A stretch of DNA of 47,596 bases from Bacteroidota bacterium. Lineage in GTDB: Bacteria > Bacteroidota > Bacteroidia > Bacteroidales > SKPS01. The notes beneath the pieces were generated by a model. It was not told where the DNA came from. It saw nothing but the letters and a program-made list of their open reading frames with translations, and ran no database searches. The DNA lies in assembly GCA_022709695.1 (NCBI GenBank), contig JAKLII010000014.1, positions 1-47,596 of the forward strand, given 5' to 3'. Shown piece after piece: positions 31,910 through 41,017 of the stretch; position 1 is the first letter of the stretch, and every line of letters begins with the position of its first letter. The position numbers and the translations under genes are program-made.

Positions 31910-33247
31910 ATGAAGCGATCCACCCGGCTCATTTACCGTAAGGTGCTGTACATAGGGCTGCCGATTGTTCTGGGAAGTGTTGCCCAGAACATCATCCTCT
32001 TCACCGATACCGCCTTTCTGGGAAGGGTAGGAGAGATACAGCTCGGGGCTTCTGCCATCGGGGGTATCTTCTACCTTGCCTTTGTGATGCTGGCCTTTGG
32101 CTTTGGGATCGGGGCACAGATCATTATGGCCCGCCGCTTTGGCGAAGGGGACCTGAAGGGGCTGGGAAACACCTATAGCCATGCCTTCTTTTTTCTCCTG
32201 ATCTTTTCCGGGATTGTGTTTCTCCTGTTCAGGGAGTTTTCACCCTGGCTGCTGAACCACTACCTCGCCTCCGGCGCGGTGAAGGAAGAAAGCCTTAAGT
32301 TTCTGAATTACAGGATGTATGGTTTCTTTTTTGCCTATATCAACGTCACTTACAGGGCTTTCTACATTGCCATCGGACGGACCATGATCATCACCTGGAC
32401 CACAGTCATTATGACCATGGTCAATGTGGTGCTCGACTACGGCCTTATTTTCGGCCGCCTGGGATTGCCTGAAATGGGTATCGAAGGGGCAGCGCTTGCA
32501 TCGGTAATTGCTGAATTTTCCACCACCCTGGTGGCCACCCTGTACACCCTGAAGCTTGGCAATTTCAAACGGTACTTTCTGCTGCAACCGGCCAATCTCT
32601 CGTTCCGCCGGTTTGTTCCGGTTTTCCGGATTGCCTCACCCATGATGCTTACCAACTTCTTCTCCCTGTTTGTCTGGTTTTTCTTTTTCATGATCATTGA
32701 AAAGCTGGGAGAGACAGAACTGGCAGTATCACAGCTGGTAAGGTCTGTGTATATTATTCTGCTGTTGCCGGTCTGGGGGTTCTCGTCCGCCACCAACACC
32801 ATGGTGAGCTATTACATCGGACGTGGCCGCAGCGAAAGGGTCCGGGGATTGGTACAGCGTGTGGCAGTTCTTTCGGCAATGTCGGTAGCGGTTGTGGTTT
32901 GTCTGGTGCAGCTTGCCCCAAGTGTGGTGCTGCGGATTTATACCGATCAATGGCACCTGATTCAGGGCACCGTTCCGGTCCTTCGGGTGATCTCCGGGGC
33001 AGCCATATGCCTGGCTGTTGCTTTCACCCTGTTCAACGGGGTGTCTGGTACCGGTAAAACCGTCATTGCGCTGGTCATCGAAGTCCTGACCCTGTGCCTG
33101 TACCTGGGATTTGCCTGGATGATGGCCCATTGGTTCGATGGAACCGTTGCCATGGTTTGGTCGGCAGAATATCTCTATGCTGTGCTTCTGGCCACCATTT
33201 CATGGCTCTACCTCAGGTACGGCAACTGGCGCAGGGCAATTGTATGA
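31910..33247 (+). CDS. MATE-family multidrug/cation antiporter
   Basis: The 445-residue protein has about twelve membrane segments in two similar halves, as in MATE exporters. Characteristic stretches are GLPIVLGSVAQNIILFTDTA, LGASAIGGIFYLAFVMLAFG and IRP-like WGFSSATNTMVSYYIGRGR. MATE proteins export cationic drugs or metabolites using Na+ or H+ gradients; the substrate cannot be assigned. The ATG at 31910 follows a -7 box by 19 bases. It is divergent from mqnA and ends 56 bases before purB, which has its own promoter. Confidence 0.92.
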   Translation: MKRSTRLIYRKVLYIGLPIVLGSVAQNIILFTDTAFLGRVGEIQLGASAIGGIFYLAFVMLAFGFGIGAQIIMARRFGEGDLKGLGNTYSHAFFFLLIFSGIVFLLFREFSPWLLNHYLASGAVKEESLKFLNYRMYGFFFAYINVTYRAFYIAIGRTMIITWTTVIMTMVNVVLDYGLIFGRLGLPEMGIEGAALASVIAEFSTTLVATLYTLKLGNFKRYFLLQPANLSFRRFVPVFRIASPMMLTNFFSLFVWFFFFMIIEKLGETELAVSQLVRSVYIILLLPVWGFSSATNTMVSYYIGRGRSERVRGLVQRVAVLSAMSVAVVVCLVQLAPSVVLRIYTDQWHLIQGTVPVLRVISGAAICLAVAFTLFNGVSGTGKTVIALVIEVLTLCLYLGFAWMMAHWFDGTVAMVWSAEYLYAVLLATISWLYLRYGNWRRAIV

Positions 33248-33251
33248 TGCA

Positions 33252-33283
33252 TTTCAGCGCCTCCCTGAAAAACATTAACTTTG
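33252..33283 (+). promoter_or_regulatory. Probable purB promoter
   Basis: TTTC at 33252-33255 and TAACTTTG at 33276-33283 are 20 bases apart; the -7 box is an exact TAnnTTTG match and the -33 box has one mismatch. The -7 box ends 20 bases before the ATG at 33304, supporting that start over the open extension into the MATE gene. Confidence 0.65.
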
Positions 33284-33303
33284 CATCAACAGAATCATAC
33301 ATT

Positions 33304-34671
33304 ATGAACCACGATGTACTGAATACAATCTCACCGGTGGACGGTCGCTATGCCGGGGCCACGGAACCTCTCCGGAATTTTTTTTCGGGAAAGGCATTGA
33401 TCCTGTACCGTGTTCGGGTTGAGGCCGCCTATTTCGCTGCCCTGTGCAGGTTGCCTTTGCCGCAGCTTGCAAAAGTGCCTGAAGATGATCTCGCCGTTGC
33501 AGAGCGTTTAGCCAGGGACTTTTCCGACCATGATGCACTCCGTGTGAAGGAGATTGAGGCAGTTACCAATCACGATGTGAAGGCGGTGGAGTATTTTATC
33601 CGTGAAAAGATATCAGGCACGCCACTTGAGCCATTCAGTGAATTTGTCCATTTCGGGCTTACCTCCCAGGATATCAACAACACCGCCATGCCCATGATGG
33701 TTCGGGATGCCACTGTCATGGTGATGATCCCTCTGCTGGAAACACTTCTCGCAAAGCTGGAAAACCTTGCCGGTGAATGGAGTGCCATCCCGATGCTTGC
33801 ATATACGCACGGGCAACCCGCCTCCCCCACGCACCTGGGGAAGGAGATATACGTGTTCGCCGACCGGTTAAAGCCGATGCTGGAGGAAGTTAAAGGGTTC
33901 AGCCACTCCGGAAAATTCGGCGGTGCTACCGGTAATTTCAACGCACACAAAGCAGCCTATCCGGAGATCGACTGGGTGAGGTTTGGCAACGATTTTCTGT
34001 CGTCGGCACTCGGATTGGAAAGGCAGGCGGTAACCACCCAGATAGAGCACTATGACGGATGGGCTTCCCTGTTCAGCCTTTTTATGCGCATCAACACCGT
34101 GCTCACCGATCTGAACCGTGACCTCTGGACCTATATCTCAATGCAGGTTTTTACCCAGAAGCTGAAGGCAGGCGAAGTGGGGTCCTCGGCGATGCCCCAT
34201 AAGGTAAATCCTATCGATTTCGAAAACTCAGAAGGTAACCTGGGGGTTGCCAATGCCCTTTTTGCGCACCTTGCCTCAAAACTTCCGGTGAGCAGGCTCC
34301 AGCGCGACCTTACCGACTCCACGGTTACCCGCACCATCGGGGTGCCTTTTGCCCATACCCTCATCGCCTGGAAGAGCCTGATGCGCGGACTTGACAAGCT
34401 GGTGGTGAATGAGCCCCATATGGCTGAAGTGCTTGACCACCACTGGGAGGTGCTTGCTGAGCCCATTCAGACCATACTCCGGCGCGAAGGCGTCCGTAAC
34501 CCTTACGAAAAGCTGAAGGAACTCACCCGTGGTAACCGGCATATTACACGGGAGGTACTGCACGCCTTCATCGATACCCTTGATGTGCCTGATGCCGTAA
34601 AAGGGGAGCTCAAAGCCCTGACGCCGGGCAATTATACCGGATATGACCACGCCACCCTAAAACGGAAATAG
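33304..34671 (+). CDS. purB: Adenylosuccinate lyase
   Basis: The 455-residue enzyme acts twice in purine synthesis, splitting fumarate from SAICAR and from adenylosuccinate. The start MNHDVLNTISPVDGRYAG is typical. The superfamily signature GSSAMPHKVNPIDFENSEGN at about 293-312 contains the mobile-loop serine, probably S295. It also has TSQDINNTAMP and the His-containing YTHGQPASPTHLGKE. The frame is open for 210 bases upstream, but that region overlaps the MATE gene and lacks similarity. The ABC exporter gene follows after 4 bases, so they may be co-transcribed. Confidence 0.97.
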   Translation: MNHDVLNTISPVDGRYAGATEPLRNFFSGKALILYRVRVEAAYFAALCRLPLPQLAKVPEDDLAVAERLARDFSDHDALRVKEIEAVTNHDVKAVEYFIREKISGTPLEPFSEFVHFGLTSQDINNTAMPMMVRDATVMVMIPLLETLLAKLENLAGEWSAIPMLAYTHGQPASPTHLGKEIYVFADRLKPMLEEVKGFSHSGKFGGATGNFNAHKAAYPEIDWVRFGNDFLSSALGLERQAVTTQIEHYDGWASLFSLFMRINTVLTDLNRDLWTYISMQVFTQKLKAGEVGSSAMPHKVNPIDFENSEGNLGVANALFAHLASKLPVSRLQRDLTDSTVTRTIGVPFAHTLIAWKSLMRGLDKLVVNEPHMAEVLDHHWEVLAEPIQTILRREGVRNPYEKLKELTRGNRHITREVLHAFIDTLDVPDAVKGELKALTPGNYTGYDHATLKRK

Positions 34672-34675
34672 CCAC

Positions 34676-36505
34676 ATGATGAAGGATTTTCTCCATGTGT
34701 TCTCCTACCTGGGCAATTACCGCCGGCTGATCATACTGCACGTGGCGTATACCCTGGCTTTTGTCATCTTTTCGGTGTTCACCTTTGCCATGGTAATCCC
34801 TTTCCTGAAGATCACCTTCGGGATGCAGGGCATTCCGGCTGAAGCACCGGCACCGGCTTTCACCATGGCCGCCATTGAGCAATCCATCGGATACTATCTT
34901 GGAGGGTATATCCTGCAGCATGGCAGAATTTCGGCGCTGGTATTGATCCTTGGCCTGCTGCTGGTTACCTCTTTCTTCAGGACGCTGTTTACCTACCTTG
35001 CCATGCGGGTTCTGGCCCCTATCCGCAACGGGGTGGTGCGCGATATCAGGAACAAGCTGTTTAACAAGATATTGCAGCTTCCTCTGGGATATTTTTCCGA
35101 AGAGCGCAAAGGGGATCTTATAACCCGTATGTCTGGTGATGTACAGGAGATTGAGACTTCGGTTTTGAGCGCCCTGGATGCCATTCTCCGTTCCCCGATC
35201 CAGATGATCATCTACCTGGCAGTGATGCTGTTCATGAGCTGGCAGCTTACGATCGTTGCACTGGTGCTTCTTCCGGTGGCAGGCTATTTTATCGGTCTGC
35301 TGGGAAGGTCCCTCCGGAAGACCTCTTTTGAGGCACAGACAAGGCTTGGAACGCTGATGTCGGTGATCGAAGAGACCCTGGGCGGTATGCGTGTGATCAA
35401 GGCATTCGTGGCCGAAGAGCGCATCAGCAGCTTCTTCTCCGACCAGAATGAGTCCTATACCCGAATCATGAACCGGATTTATCGCAGGCGCTATCTTGCC
35501 GCTCCCCTCACTGAATTTCTGGGAATGGTAGCCATCGCCGGCATTATCGGATTCGGTGGTGTCCTGATCATAGGCCAGAGTGGTGCGATCACGGCAGAAA
35601 CCTTTATCGCCTATATTGTGATCTTTTCACAGATCATCCCTCCGGCAAAGACCTTCACAACAGCCCAGTACAGCATCAGAAAGGGGATGGCCTCCTCCGA
35701 CCGTGTGCGGGAGGTTCTCGAGGCAGTCAATCCGATCAAAAGCACCTCGGGGGCCACGTCGATAAATGGCTTTAATGATTCTGTTGAATATAGAAATGTC
35801 AGCTTCAGGTATGGCGAAGAACCGGTGATCAGGGGAGTGAGTTTTACCATTAAGCGCGGACAAACTGTAGCGCTTGTCGGGCCTTCGGGATCCGGAAAAA
35901 CCACCATTGCTGACCTTTTGCCCAGATTTTACGATGTGCAGGAAGGGGCCGTCCTCATCGATGGCATCCCGGTGAAGGAACTTCAGATTGATCAGTTGCG
36001 CGGTTTGATGGGCAATGTGAGCCAGGAACCGATCCTCTTCAATGATACCATCGCCAGCAACATCGCCTTCGGAATGCAGGATGCCACCATGGAGCAGATC
36101 ATGGAGGCAGCAAAGGTTGCCAATGCCCACGATTTTATCATGCAGACCGAAGAGGCATACAACACCAATATCGGCGACCGGGGGGTGAAACTCTCCGGTG
36201 GTCAGCGTCAGCGCCTGAGCATTGCCCGGGCTGTGCTCAAAAACCCCCCGATCCTGATCCTCGACGAAGCCACTTCTTCCCTCGACACCGAATCGGAGCG
36301 GCTGGTGCAGGATGCCCTGGATAACCTGATGAAAGAGCGCACCTCCCTGGTGATCGCACACCGCCTTTCAACCGTCCGTAACGCTGATCTGATCCTGGTT
36401 CTTCAGGATGGAATTGTGGTGGAACAGGGTACCCACAGTGAACTTATCGGCCAGGATGGACTGTATGCCAGATTGTACAATATGCAAACCTTCAGGGAGA
36501 TATGA
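34676..36505 (+). CDS. ABC exporter, fused membrane and ATPase domains (MsbA-like)
   Basis: The 609-residue half-transporter has six membrane segments in residues 1-340 and a C-terminal ATPase. Walker A is GPSGSGKTT (402-410), the signature LSGGQ starts at 506, Walker B ends ILDEA with E531, and the switch His is H562 in IAHRL. It would act as a homodimer in the inner membrane. The family includes the lipid A flippase MsbA and multidrug exporters. The neighbouring glycosyltransferase, overlapping by ATGA, makes a lipid or LPS-related substrate plausible, but this is inference. A second Met at residue 2 is an alternative start. Confidence 0.94.
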   Translation: MMKDFLHVFSYLGNYRRLIILHVAYTLAFVIFSVFTFAMVIPFLKITFGMQGIPAEAPAPAFTMAAIEQSIGYYLGGYILQHGRISALVLILGLLLVTSFFRTLFTYLAMRVLAPIRNGVVRDIRNKLFNKILQLPLGYFSEERKGDLITRMSGDVQEIETSVLSALDAILRSPIQMIIYLAVMLFMSWQLTIVALVLLPVAGYFIGLLGRSLRKTSFEAQTRLGTLMSVIEETLGGMRVIKAFVAEERISSFFSDQNESYTRIMNRIYRRRYLAAPLTEFLGMVAIAGIIGFGGVLIIGQSGAITAETFIAYIVIFSQIIPPAKTFTTAQYSIRKGMASSDRVREVLEAVNPIKSTSGATSINGFNDSVEYRNVSFRYGEEPVIRGVSFTIKRGQTVALVGPSGSGKTTIADLLPRFYDVQEGAVLIDGIPVKELQIDQLRGLMGNVSQEPILFNDTIASNIAFGMQDATMEQIMEAAKVANAHDFIMQTEEAYNTNIGDRGVKLSGGQRQRLSIARAVLKNPPILILDEATSSLDTESERLVQDALDNLMKERTSLVIAHRLSTVRNADLILVLQDGIVVEQGTHSELIGQDGLYARLYNMQTFREI

Positions 36506-37461
36506 AAATCAGCGGTTTCTCCATGGCCAGAAATGCCCATAAGCTCTATTATCCCATCAGGGAGGTGGTGCTTTCGGCCCTGCCGCTGGTAGATGAATTC
36601 GTGGTGGCACTGGGGGCAGGCGACCCGGATGACCGTTCGGCTGATCTGCTGGGTGCCATCCGGAACGACAAACTGAAGATCGTCCCCACCACCTGGGATA
36701 TTGGCAAATACCCGCGCGGGATGGAGAATGCCCATCAGACTGATATCGCAAAGAGCCATTGTTCAGGCGACTGGCTCCTCTACCTGCAAGCAGATGAGGT
36801 GATCCACGAAGAGGATTATCCACTCATCCGTTCCTTCTGTGAGAAGTACCTTCATGACAAAAGCGTTGAGGGGTTTCTGTTTAAATACCACCATTTCTGG
36901 GGCGACTTTGACCATTGCCACAATGCCCATTCATGGTACAAGCGGGAGATCCGGATCATCCGGAACGATCCCGCTATCCACAGCTGGGAGTCTGCCCAGT
37001 CATTCCGGCGCATCCCCGTCTTCGACGGGCTAAACTACCGCCAGCAGGAGGGCACCCATAAGATCAGGGTAATCGAAACGCCGGCCCGTATCTTCCATTA
37101 TGGCTGGGTGCGCCCTCCTGAACTGATGCGGAAAAAGACCCAGGCACTCGATACCATTCACAAGGGAGCAGATAAAGTGGCAGAAATGACGGCCCAAAAG
37201 CACTATGAGTTCGACTATGGACCATTGGGGCGGATACCCCGCTACCCCGGCACCCATCCTGCCGTAATGAAGGAATGGATCAGCCGGCTCAACTGGACAG
37301 ATCAGCTCGATTACGGAAGAAATTACCCGGTGAACCGGAGACCGCATCGCCATGAAAAATTCAAATACCGGTTGCTTTCATGGCTTGAAAATCACCTGTT
37401 GGGCGGAAGGACCCTGGGCGGATTTAAAAATTTTGTTCGGATCGGTACATTTAACACCTGA
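36502..37461 (+). CDS. Glycosyltransferase, family 2-like
   Basis: The 319-residue protein has a GT-A type N-terminal half: ISGFSMARNAHKLYYPIREV, LVDEFVVALGAGDPDDRSAD, and GDWLLYLQADEVIHEEDYPL, where the ADE segment occupies the metal/nucleotide-binding position. A second part (about 120-319) is rich in His, Trp and Arg, with WYKREIRIIRNDPAIHSWES. It is cytoplasmic, with no membrane segment. The acceptor is unknown. The ATG overlaps the ABC exporter stop by four bases, so coupled translation and a joint envelope-glycan role are likely. Confidence 0.88.
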   Translation: MKISGFSMARNAHKLYYPIREVVLSALPLVDEFVVALGAGDPDDRSADLLGAIRNDKLKIVPTTWDIGKYPRGMENAHQTDIAKSHCSGDWLLYLQADEVIHEEDYPLIRSFCEKYLHDKSVEGFLFKYHHFWGDFDHCHNAHSWYKREIRIIRNDPAIHSWESAQSFRRIPVFDGLNYRQQEGTHKIRVIETPARIFHYGWVRPPELMRKKTQALDTIHKGADKVAEMTAQKHYEFDYGPLGRIPRYPGTHPAVMKEWISRLNWTDQLDYGRNYPVNRRPHRHEKFKYRLLSWLENHLLGGRTLGGFKNFVRIGTFNT

Positions 37462-37469
37462 AAACTGCC

Positions 37470-39623
37470 ATGATCATTCTCTCGGTTACCGATCTCACAT
37501 TGCCCATCGCAAGTCCGGTGCTCAGGTTTCTGATCATCCTGCTGATTATCCTGTTTGCCCCGATCATCCTCAACAAGCTGAAGATACCCCATCTGCTGGG
37601 CCTCATCATCGCCGGTGCAGTAGTGGGGCCAAACGGTTTCAACCTTATGTTGCGCGACAGCAGTATCGTGATGTCAGGTACGGCAGGCCTCCTCTATATC
37701 ATGTTCCTTGCAGGTCTGGAGATTGATCTTCAGCGGTTTAAGAAAAATAGTCTGAAAAGCCTGTATTTTGGGATGCTTACCTTCCTGATTCCCATGGGCC
37801 TTGGGATGCTGGCAGGTATTTATCTGCTCGGTTTTCGGCTGGATACCTCCATCCTGCTGGCGAGCATGTTCGCTTCTCACACCCTGATCGCCTATCCGAT
37901 CATCAGCAAGTACGGGCTGACAAAAAACAGGGCCGTCAGTATTGCGGTCGGAGGAACACTTATCACCGACACACTGGCACTGCTGGTACTTGCAGTAATT
38001 GTGGGTATGGCAAACGGAAAGGTGGATCATGCGTTCTGGATAAACCTGTCGGTATCAGTGCTGGTATTCGGGCTTCTGGTTATTGTGCTGTTTCCCGTTA
38101 TTGCACGGTGGTTCTTCAAGCACTTTGAAGATAAGGTAACCCAATACATCTTTGTGCTGGTAATGGTTTTTCTGGGGGCAGTACTGGCTGAACTCGCAGG
38201 TATTGAAGGGATTATCGGCGCATTCCTCGCAGGCCTCGCCCTTAACCGGCTGATCCCTTCCACCTCTGCCCTGATGAGCCGGGTTGAGTTTGTGGGGAAT
38301 GCCATCTTCATCCCCTTCTTTCTGATCGGGGTAGGGATGCTTGTGGATTACAGGGCATTTTTCAGAGACTGGAATACACTGTTCGTGGCAGCCGTCATGA
38401 CCCTGGTAGCTATCATCGCCAAATTCCTGGCTGCCTGGATCACCCAGAAATCGTTCCGGATGTCAGCGGATGAAAGAAAGCTGATCTTTGGACTTAGTAA
38501 TGCTCAGGCTGCCGCAACCCTGGCAGCGGTACTGGTCGGATACAATGTGATTCTTGGGTACGATGCGCTTGGTCAGCCGGTAAGGCTGCTGGGCGACAGC
38601 ATCCTCAACGGCACCATTGTGATGATCCTGGTCACCTGCACGATCGCATCCTTCTCGGCACAGAGAGGCTCCAGACGCCTGGCGATGAAAGAGCGTGAGG
38701 AGGAGGATGCCCGTGATGAAGCAAAGGCTCCCCGTGAAAAAATCCTGGTGCCTCTTTACTATCCTGATAATGTGCAGGAAATGGTGAACCTGGGCGTAGT
38801 GATGAAATCACGGCGCAGCAGGGAATCCCTCCTGGGGCTTCATGTGATTGCCGAAACCGGCAAAGAACAGAATGCTGAGAAGAAAGCCAGCCAGCTCCTT
38901 GAGGAAGCACAAAAGAATGCAGCAGCCACCGACCACCGGATGGAAACCCTTGTGCGGTATGATGAGCATGTGGTCAACGGCATTTCGGGAGTAGTAAAGG
39001 AACACAAGGTTACCGATATCATTCTGGGGCTCCACCGTGATAAAGGAGCTTCAACCTCCTTCCTGGGGCACCTAACGGAAGGAATCCTGGTAAAATGCAA
39101 TGCGACAACTTTTGTATATAAGCCGGTTCAACCCCTCACCACCATTAAAAGACATATTGTGGTGATACCGGATAATGCTGAAAAAGAGATCGGATTTCCC
39201 TACTGGCTGATGAAGATCTGGAACCTGGCCTCCAATGCCGGTGCACGGCTCTCGTTCTATGCACCGGACCCTGTCATTGGCCTTATCCGCGACCTCCACA
39301 AAAAATATCCGGTGCAGGCCGATTTCATTCCCTTTTCCGACTGGGACGACTTTCTCATCATCGCCCGTGATGTGAGGCCCGATGATAACCTGATCATCAT
39401 CCTCAGCCGGAAAAACCATCCTTCCTATCGTTCAAACATGGCCAATATCCCTCTGTACCTCAACAAATATTTCCGAAACAACAGTTTCGTACTGATATTT
39501 CCCATGCAGGAGAACTTCAGTCAGAAACTCTCAGTGGATTTTAAAAATCCATCACTGGTAGAACCCATCGAAAAGCTCGACGATATTGGCAAAACGCTGT
39601 TCAGGCTGTTCCGTAAAAGATAA
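37470..39623 (+). CDS. CPA2-type cation/proton antiporter with C-terminal cytoplasmic USP-like region
   Basis: The 717-residue protein has about twelve membrane segments up to residue ~390, with CPA2 motifs KLKIPHLLGLIIAGAVVGPN and FLAGLEIDLQRFKKN and a TD pair in GGTLITDTLALL. The cytoplasmic part from about 415 resembles universal-stress-protein domains (EKILVPLYYPDNVQEMVNLG; ITDIILGLHRDKGASTSFLG in the form VTDIILGLHRD). Such antiporters exchange Na+ or K+ for H+. It starts 8 bases after the glycosyltransferase and is probably the last gene of that operon. Confidence 0.92.
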   Translation: MIILSVTDLTLPIASPVLRFLIILLIILFAPIILNKLKIPHLLGLIIAGAVVGPNGFNLMLRDSSIVMSGTAGLLYIMFLAGLEIDLQRFKKNSLKSLYFGMLTFLIPMGLGMLAGIYLLGFRLDTSILLASMFASHTLIAYPIISKYGLTKNRAVSIAVGGTLITDTLALLVLAVIVGMANGKVDHAFWINLSVSVLVFGLLVIVLFPVIARWFFKHFEDKVTQYIFVLVMVFLGAVLAELAGIEGIIGAFLAGLALNRLIPSTSALMSRVEFVGNAIFIPFFLIGVGMLVDYRAFFRDWNTLFVAAVMTLVAIIAKFLAAWITQKSFRMSADERKLIFGLSNAQAAATLAAVLVGYNVILGYDALGQPVRLLGDSILNGTIVMILVTCTIASFSAQRGSRRLAMKEREEEDARDEAKAPREKILVPLYYPDNVQEMVNLGVVMKSRRSRESLLGLHVIAETGKEQNAEKKASQLLEEAQKNAAATDHRMETLVRYDEHVVNGISGVVKEHKVTDIILGLHRDKGASTSFLGHLTEGILVKCNATTFVYKPVQPLTTIKRHIVVIPDNAEKEIGFPYWLMKIWNLASNAGARLSFYAPDPVIGLIRDLHKKYPVQADFIPFSDWDDFLIIARDVRPDDNLIIILSRKNHPSYRSNMANIPLYLNKYFRNNSFVLIFPMQENFSQKLSVDFKNPSLVEPIEKLDDIGKTLFRLFRKR

Positions 39624-39631
39624 TATCTTTG
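39624..39631 (+). promoter_or_regulatory. -7 box (TATCTTTG) before the DUF5606 gene
   Basis: TATCTTTG matches TAnnTTTG exactly, just after the antiporter stop. No clear TTTG is found 19-21 bases upstream. It would give a leader of about 43 nucleotides to the ATG at 39678. Confidence 0.5.
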
Positions 39632-39677
39632 CCGGACAATCCAATGAGATCTATTGTACCATCAATCATTAACCCAA

Positions 39678-40106
39678 ATGGACCTGACAAAAATTCTTTC
39701 CATCGGCGGTAAATCCGGCCTCTATAAAATGGTTGGCAAAACAAAAACCGGATTTGTAGTGGAACCGGTGGCAGGCGGTGCACGTATGCCGGCTTTCCCT
39801 TCCCAGCAAATCAGCATCCTCGAAGAGATCTCCATCTATACGGTCGAAAAGGATTTGCCCCTGAAGGAGGTGTTTAAAAAGATACATGACAGGGAACAGG
39901 GGGGCAAAGCCCCTGATCATGCGGCTGATGCAGCGACCATTGTCAGTTACTTCAGCGAGGTCTTACCCGAGTATGATCCCGATCTCGTAAGAACTTCCGA
40001 CATGCGGAAAGTATTCCGATGGTATAACGAACTGCTAGAAGCGGGAATCCTGTCGTTTGAGGAAGAAGAAAACAACCTGGAGCAATTGAGTGATGAGAAG
40101 TCCTGA
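39678..40106 (+). CDS. DUF5606 family protein
   Basis: The 142-residue cytoplasmic protein begins MDLTKILSIGGKSGLYKMVG, the conserved start of a Bacteroidota-specific small-protein family. The ATG at 39678 is preferred over an upstream start at 39654. The N-terminal ~70 residues form a small beta-rich domain (FVVEPVAGGARMPAFPSQQI), followed by a helical part with DMRKVFRWYNELLEAGIL and an acidic tail. Function is unknown. It has its own -7 box and is followed by a 134-base repetitive spacer. Confidence 0.85.
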   Translation: MDLTKILSIGGKSGLYKMVGKTKTGFVVEPVAGGARMPAFPSQQISILEEISIYTVEKDLPLKEVFKKIHDREQGGKAPDHAADAATIVSYFSEVLPEYDPDLVRTSDMRKVFRWYNELLEAGILSFEEEENNLEQLSDEKS

Positions 40107-40136
40107 CAGAAACCGAATATCAGAATATTGTTTTAA

Positions 40137-40180
40137 TCCACCTCACCCCCAACCCCTCTCCTCAAGGAGAGGGGAGTTAT
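40137..40180 (+). repeat. CCCCTCTCCT hairpin element between the DUF5606 gene and pyrK
   Basis: CCCCTCTCCT at 40153-40162 and AGGAGAGGGG at 40165-40174 make a perfect 10-base stem with a 2-base loop. The flank reads CACCTCACCCCCAA. Similar CCTCACCCCC...CCCCTCTCC hairpins are dispersed in many bacterial genomes, so this is probably one copy of an interspersed palindrome. No T-run follows, so it is not a clear intrinsic terminator. Confidence 0.75.
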
Positions 40181-40233
40181 AACTCTTAACTCCTAACTCC
40201 TAACTCCTAACTCCTAACTCCTAACTCCTAACT
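40181..40233 (+). repeat. Seven-unit AACTCCT tandem repeat directly before pyrK
   Basis: One variant unit (AACTCTT, 40181-40187) is followed by six perfect AACTCCT units (40188-40229) and a partial AACT. The array ends 7 bases before the pyrK ATG, leaving no room for a promoter between them. The unit is the same as in the array at 13460. Confidence 0.95.
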
Positions 40234-40240
40234 AACATCC

Positions 40241-41014
40241 ATGCCCAGGAAAACCATTTCCACTTTTTCTGTCTCTGAAGTGATTCACCTCAGCCCGGAT
40301 ACCTTTGTGATGCATTTGCAGGGGGTTCCGCCATTGCCGGAGGTTTTTGCCGGACAGTTTGCCGAGGTGGAAGTACCCGGAAGCCCAGATGTATTCCTTC
40401 GTCGTCCCCTCTCGATCCATGCAGCCGACAGGGAGAGAGGGATGTTGAGCTTCTATGTTAAAACGGTTGGGAAGGGTACCCGCCGATTGTCGGAACTTCT
40501 GCCCGGCGAGAAAGTCTCGGTGGTGTATCCCCTTGGAAATCAATTTACATTGCTGAATTCAGGGAAAGTCCTGCTGGTGGCCGGTGGTACCGGAGTGGCC
40601 CCGATGCTTATGCTGGCGCAAAGCCTCAAGGGAGCCGGTGCTGAACCCACCCTGCTGATAGGCGGACGTTCTGCCTCCGATATCCATGTCACAGAGGCCT
40701 ACCATGAAGCAGCTGAAGTTCTGGTAACCACTGAAGATGGCTCAGCAGGGATCATGGGCAGGGTTACCGATCATCCTGTGTTAAAGGAAAATTTTGATTT
40801 TGTCCGGATCTGTACCTGTGGGCCTGATCCCATGATGAAAGCCCTGGCAGTTATTGCCAGGGAGAAACATGTAATTTGTGAAGCTTCACTCGAAAACACC
40901 ATGGCCTGTGGCTTTGGCGCCTGCCTGTGCTGCGTGGTAAAAACTACCGAAGGGCATAAATGTGTGTGTACCGAAGGCCCTGTTTTCGATACACGTAACC
41001 TGGAAAACTGGTAA
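40241..41014 (+). CDS. pyrK: Dihydroorotate dehydrogenase electron-transfer subunit
   Basis: The 257-residue flavoprotein passes electrons from PyrD1B to NAD+ through FAD and a [2Fe-2S] cluster. The FAD-binding motif is FLRRPLSIH (53-60), the NAD-binding glycine loop is VAGGTGVAP (113-121), and the cluster ligands follow C-x4-C-x2-C-x11-C: C223, C228, C231 and C243. An extra Cys at 230 lies within the motif. Together with pyrD, 3 bases downstream, it forms the type 1B enzyme, which can work without respiration. Confidence 0.95.
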   Translation: MPRKTISTFSVSEVIHLSPDTFVMHLQGVPPLPEVFAGQFAEVEVPGSPDVFLRRPLSIHAADRERGMLSFYVKTVGKGTRRLSELLPGEKVSVVYPLGNQFTLLNSGKVLLVAGGTGVAPMLMLAQSLKGAGAEPTLLIGGRSASDIHVTEAYHEAAEVLVTTEDGSAGIMGRVTDHPVLKENFDFVRICTCGPDPMMKALAVIAREKHVICEASLENTMACGFGACLCCVVKTTEGHKCVCTEGPVFDTRNLENW

Positions 41015-41017
41015 AGG

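Noticed and set aside
33094..33303. 70-codon N-terminal extension of purB
   Set aside because: It overlaps the MATE gene, lies upstream of the promoter's -7 box, and the family starts at MNHDVLN.
35627..36361. 244-codon minus-strand ORF inside the ABC exporter gene
   Set aside because: Antisense to the Walker A, signature and Walker B coding region; shadow frame.
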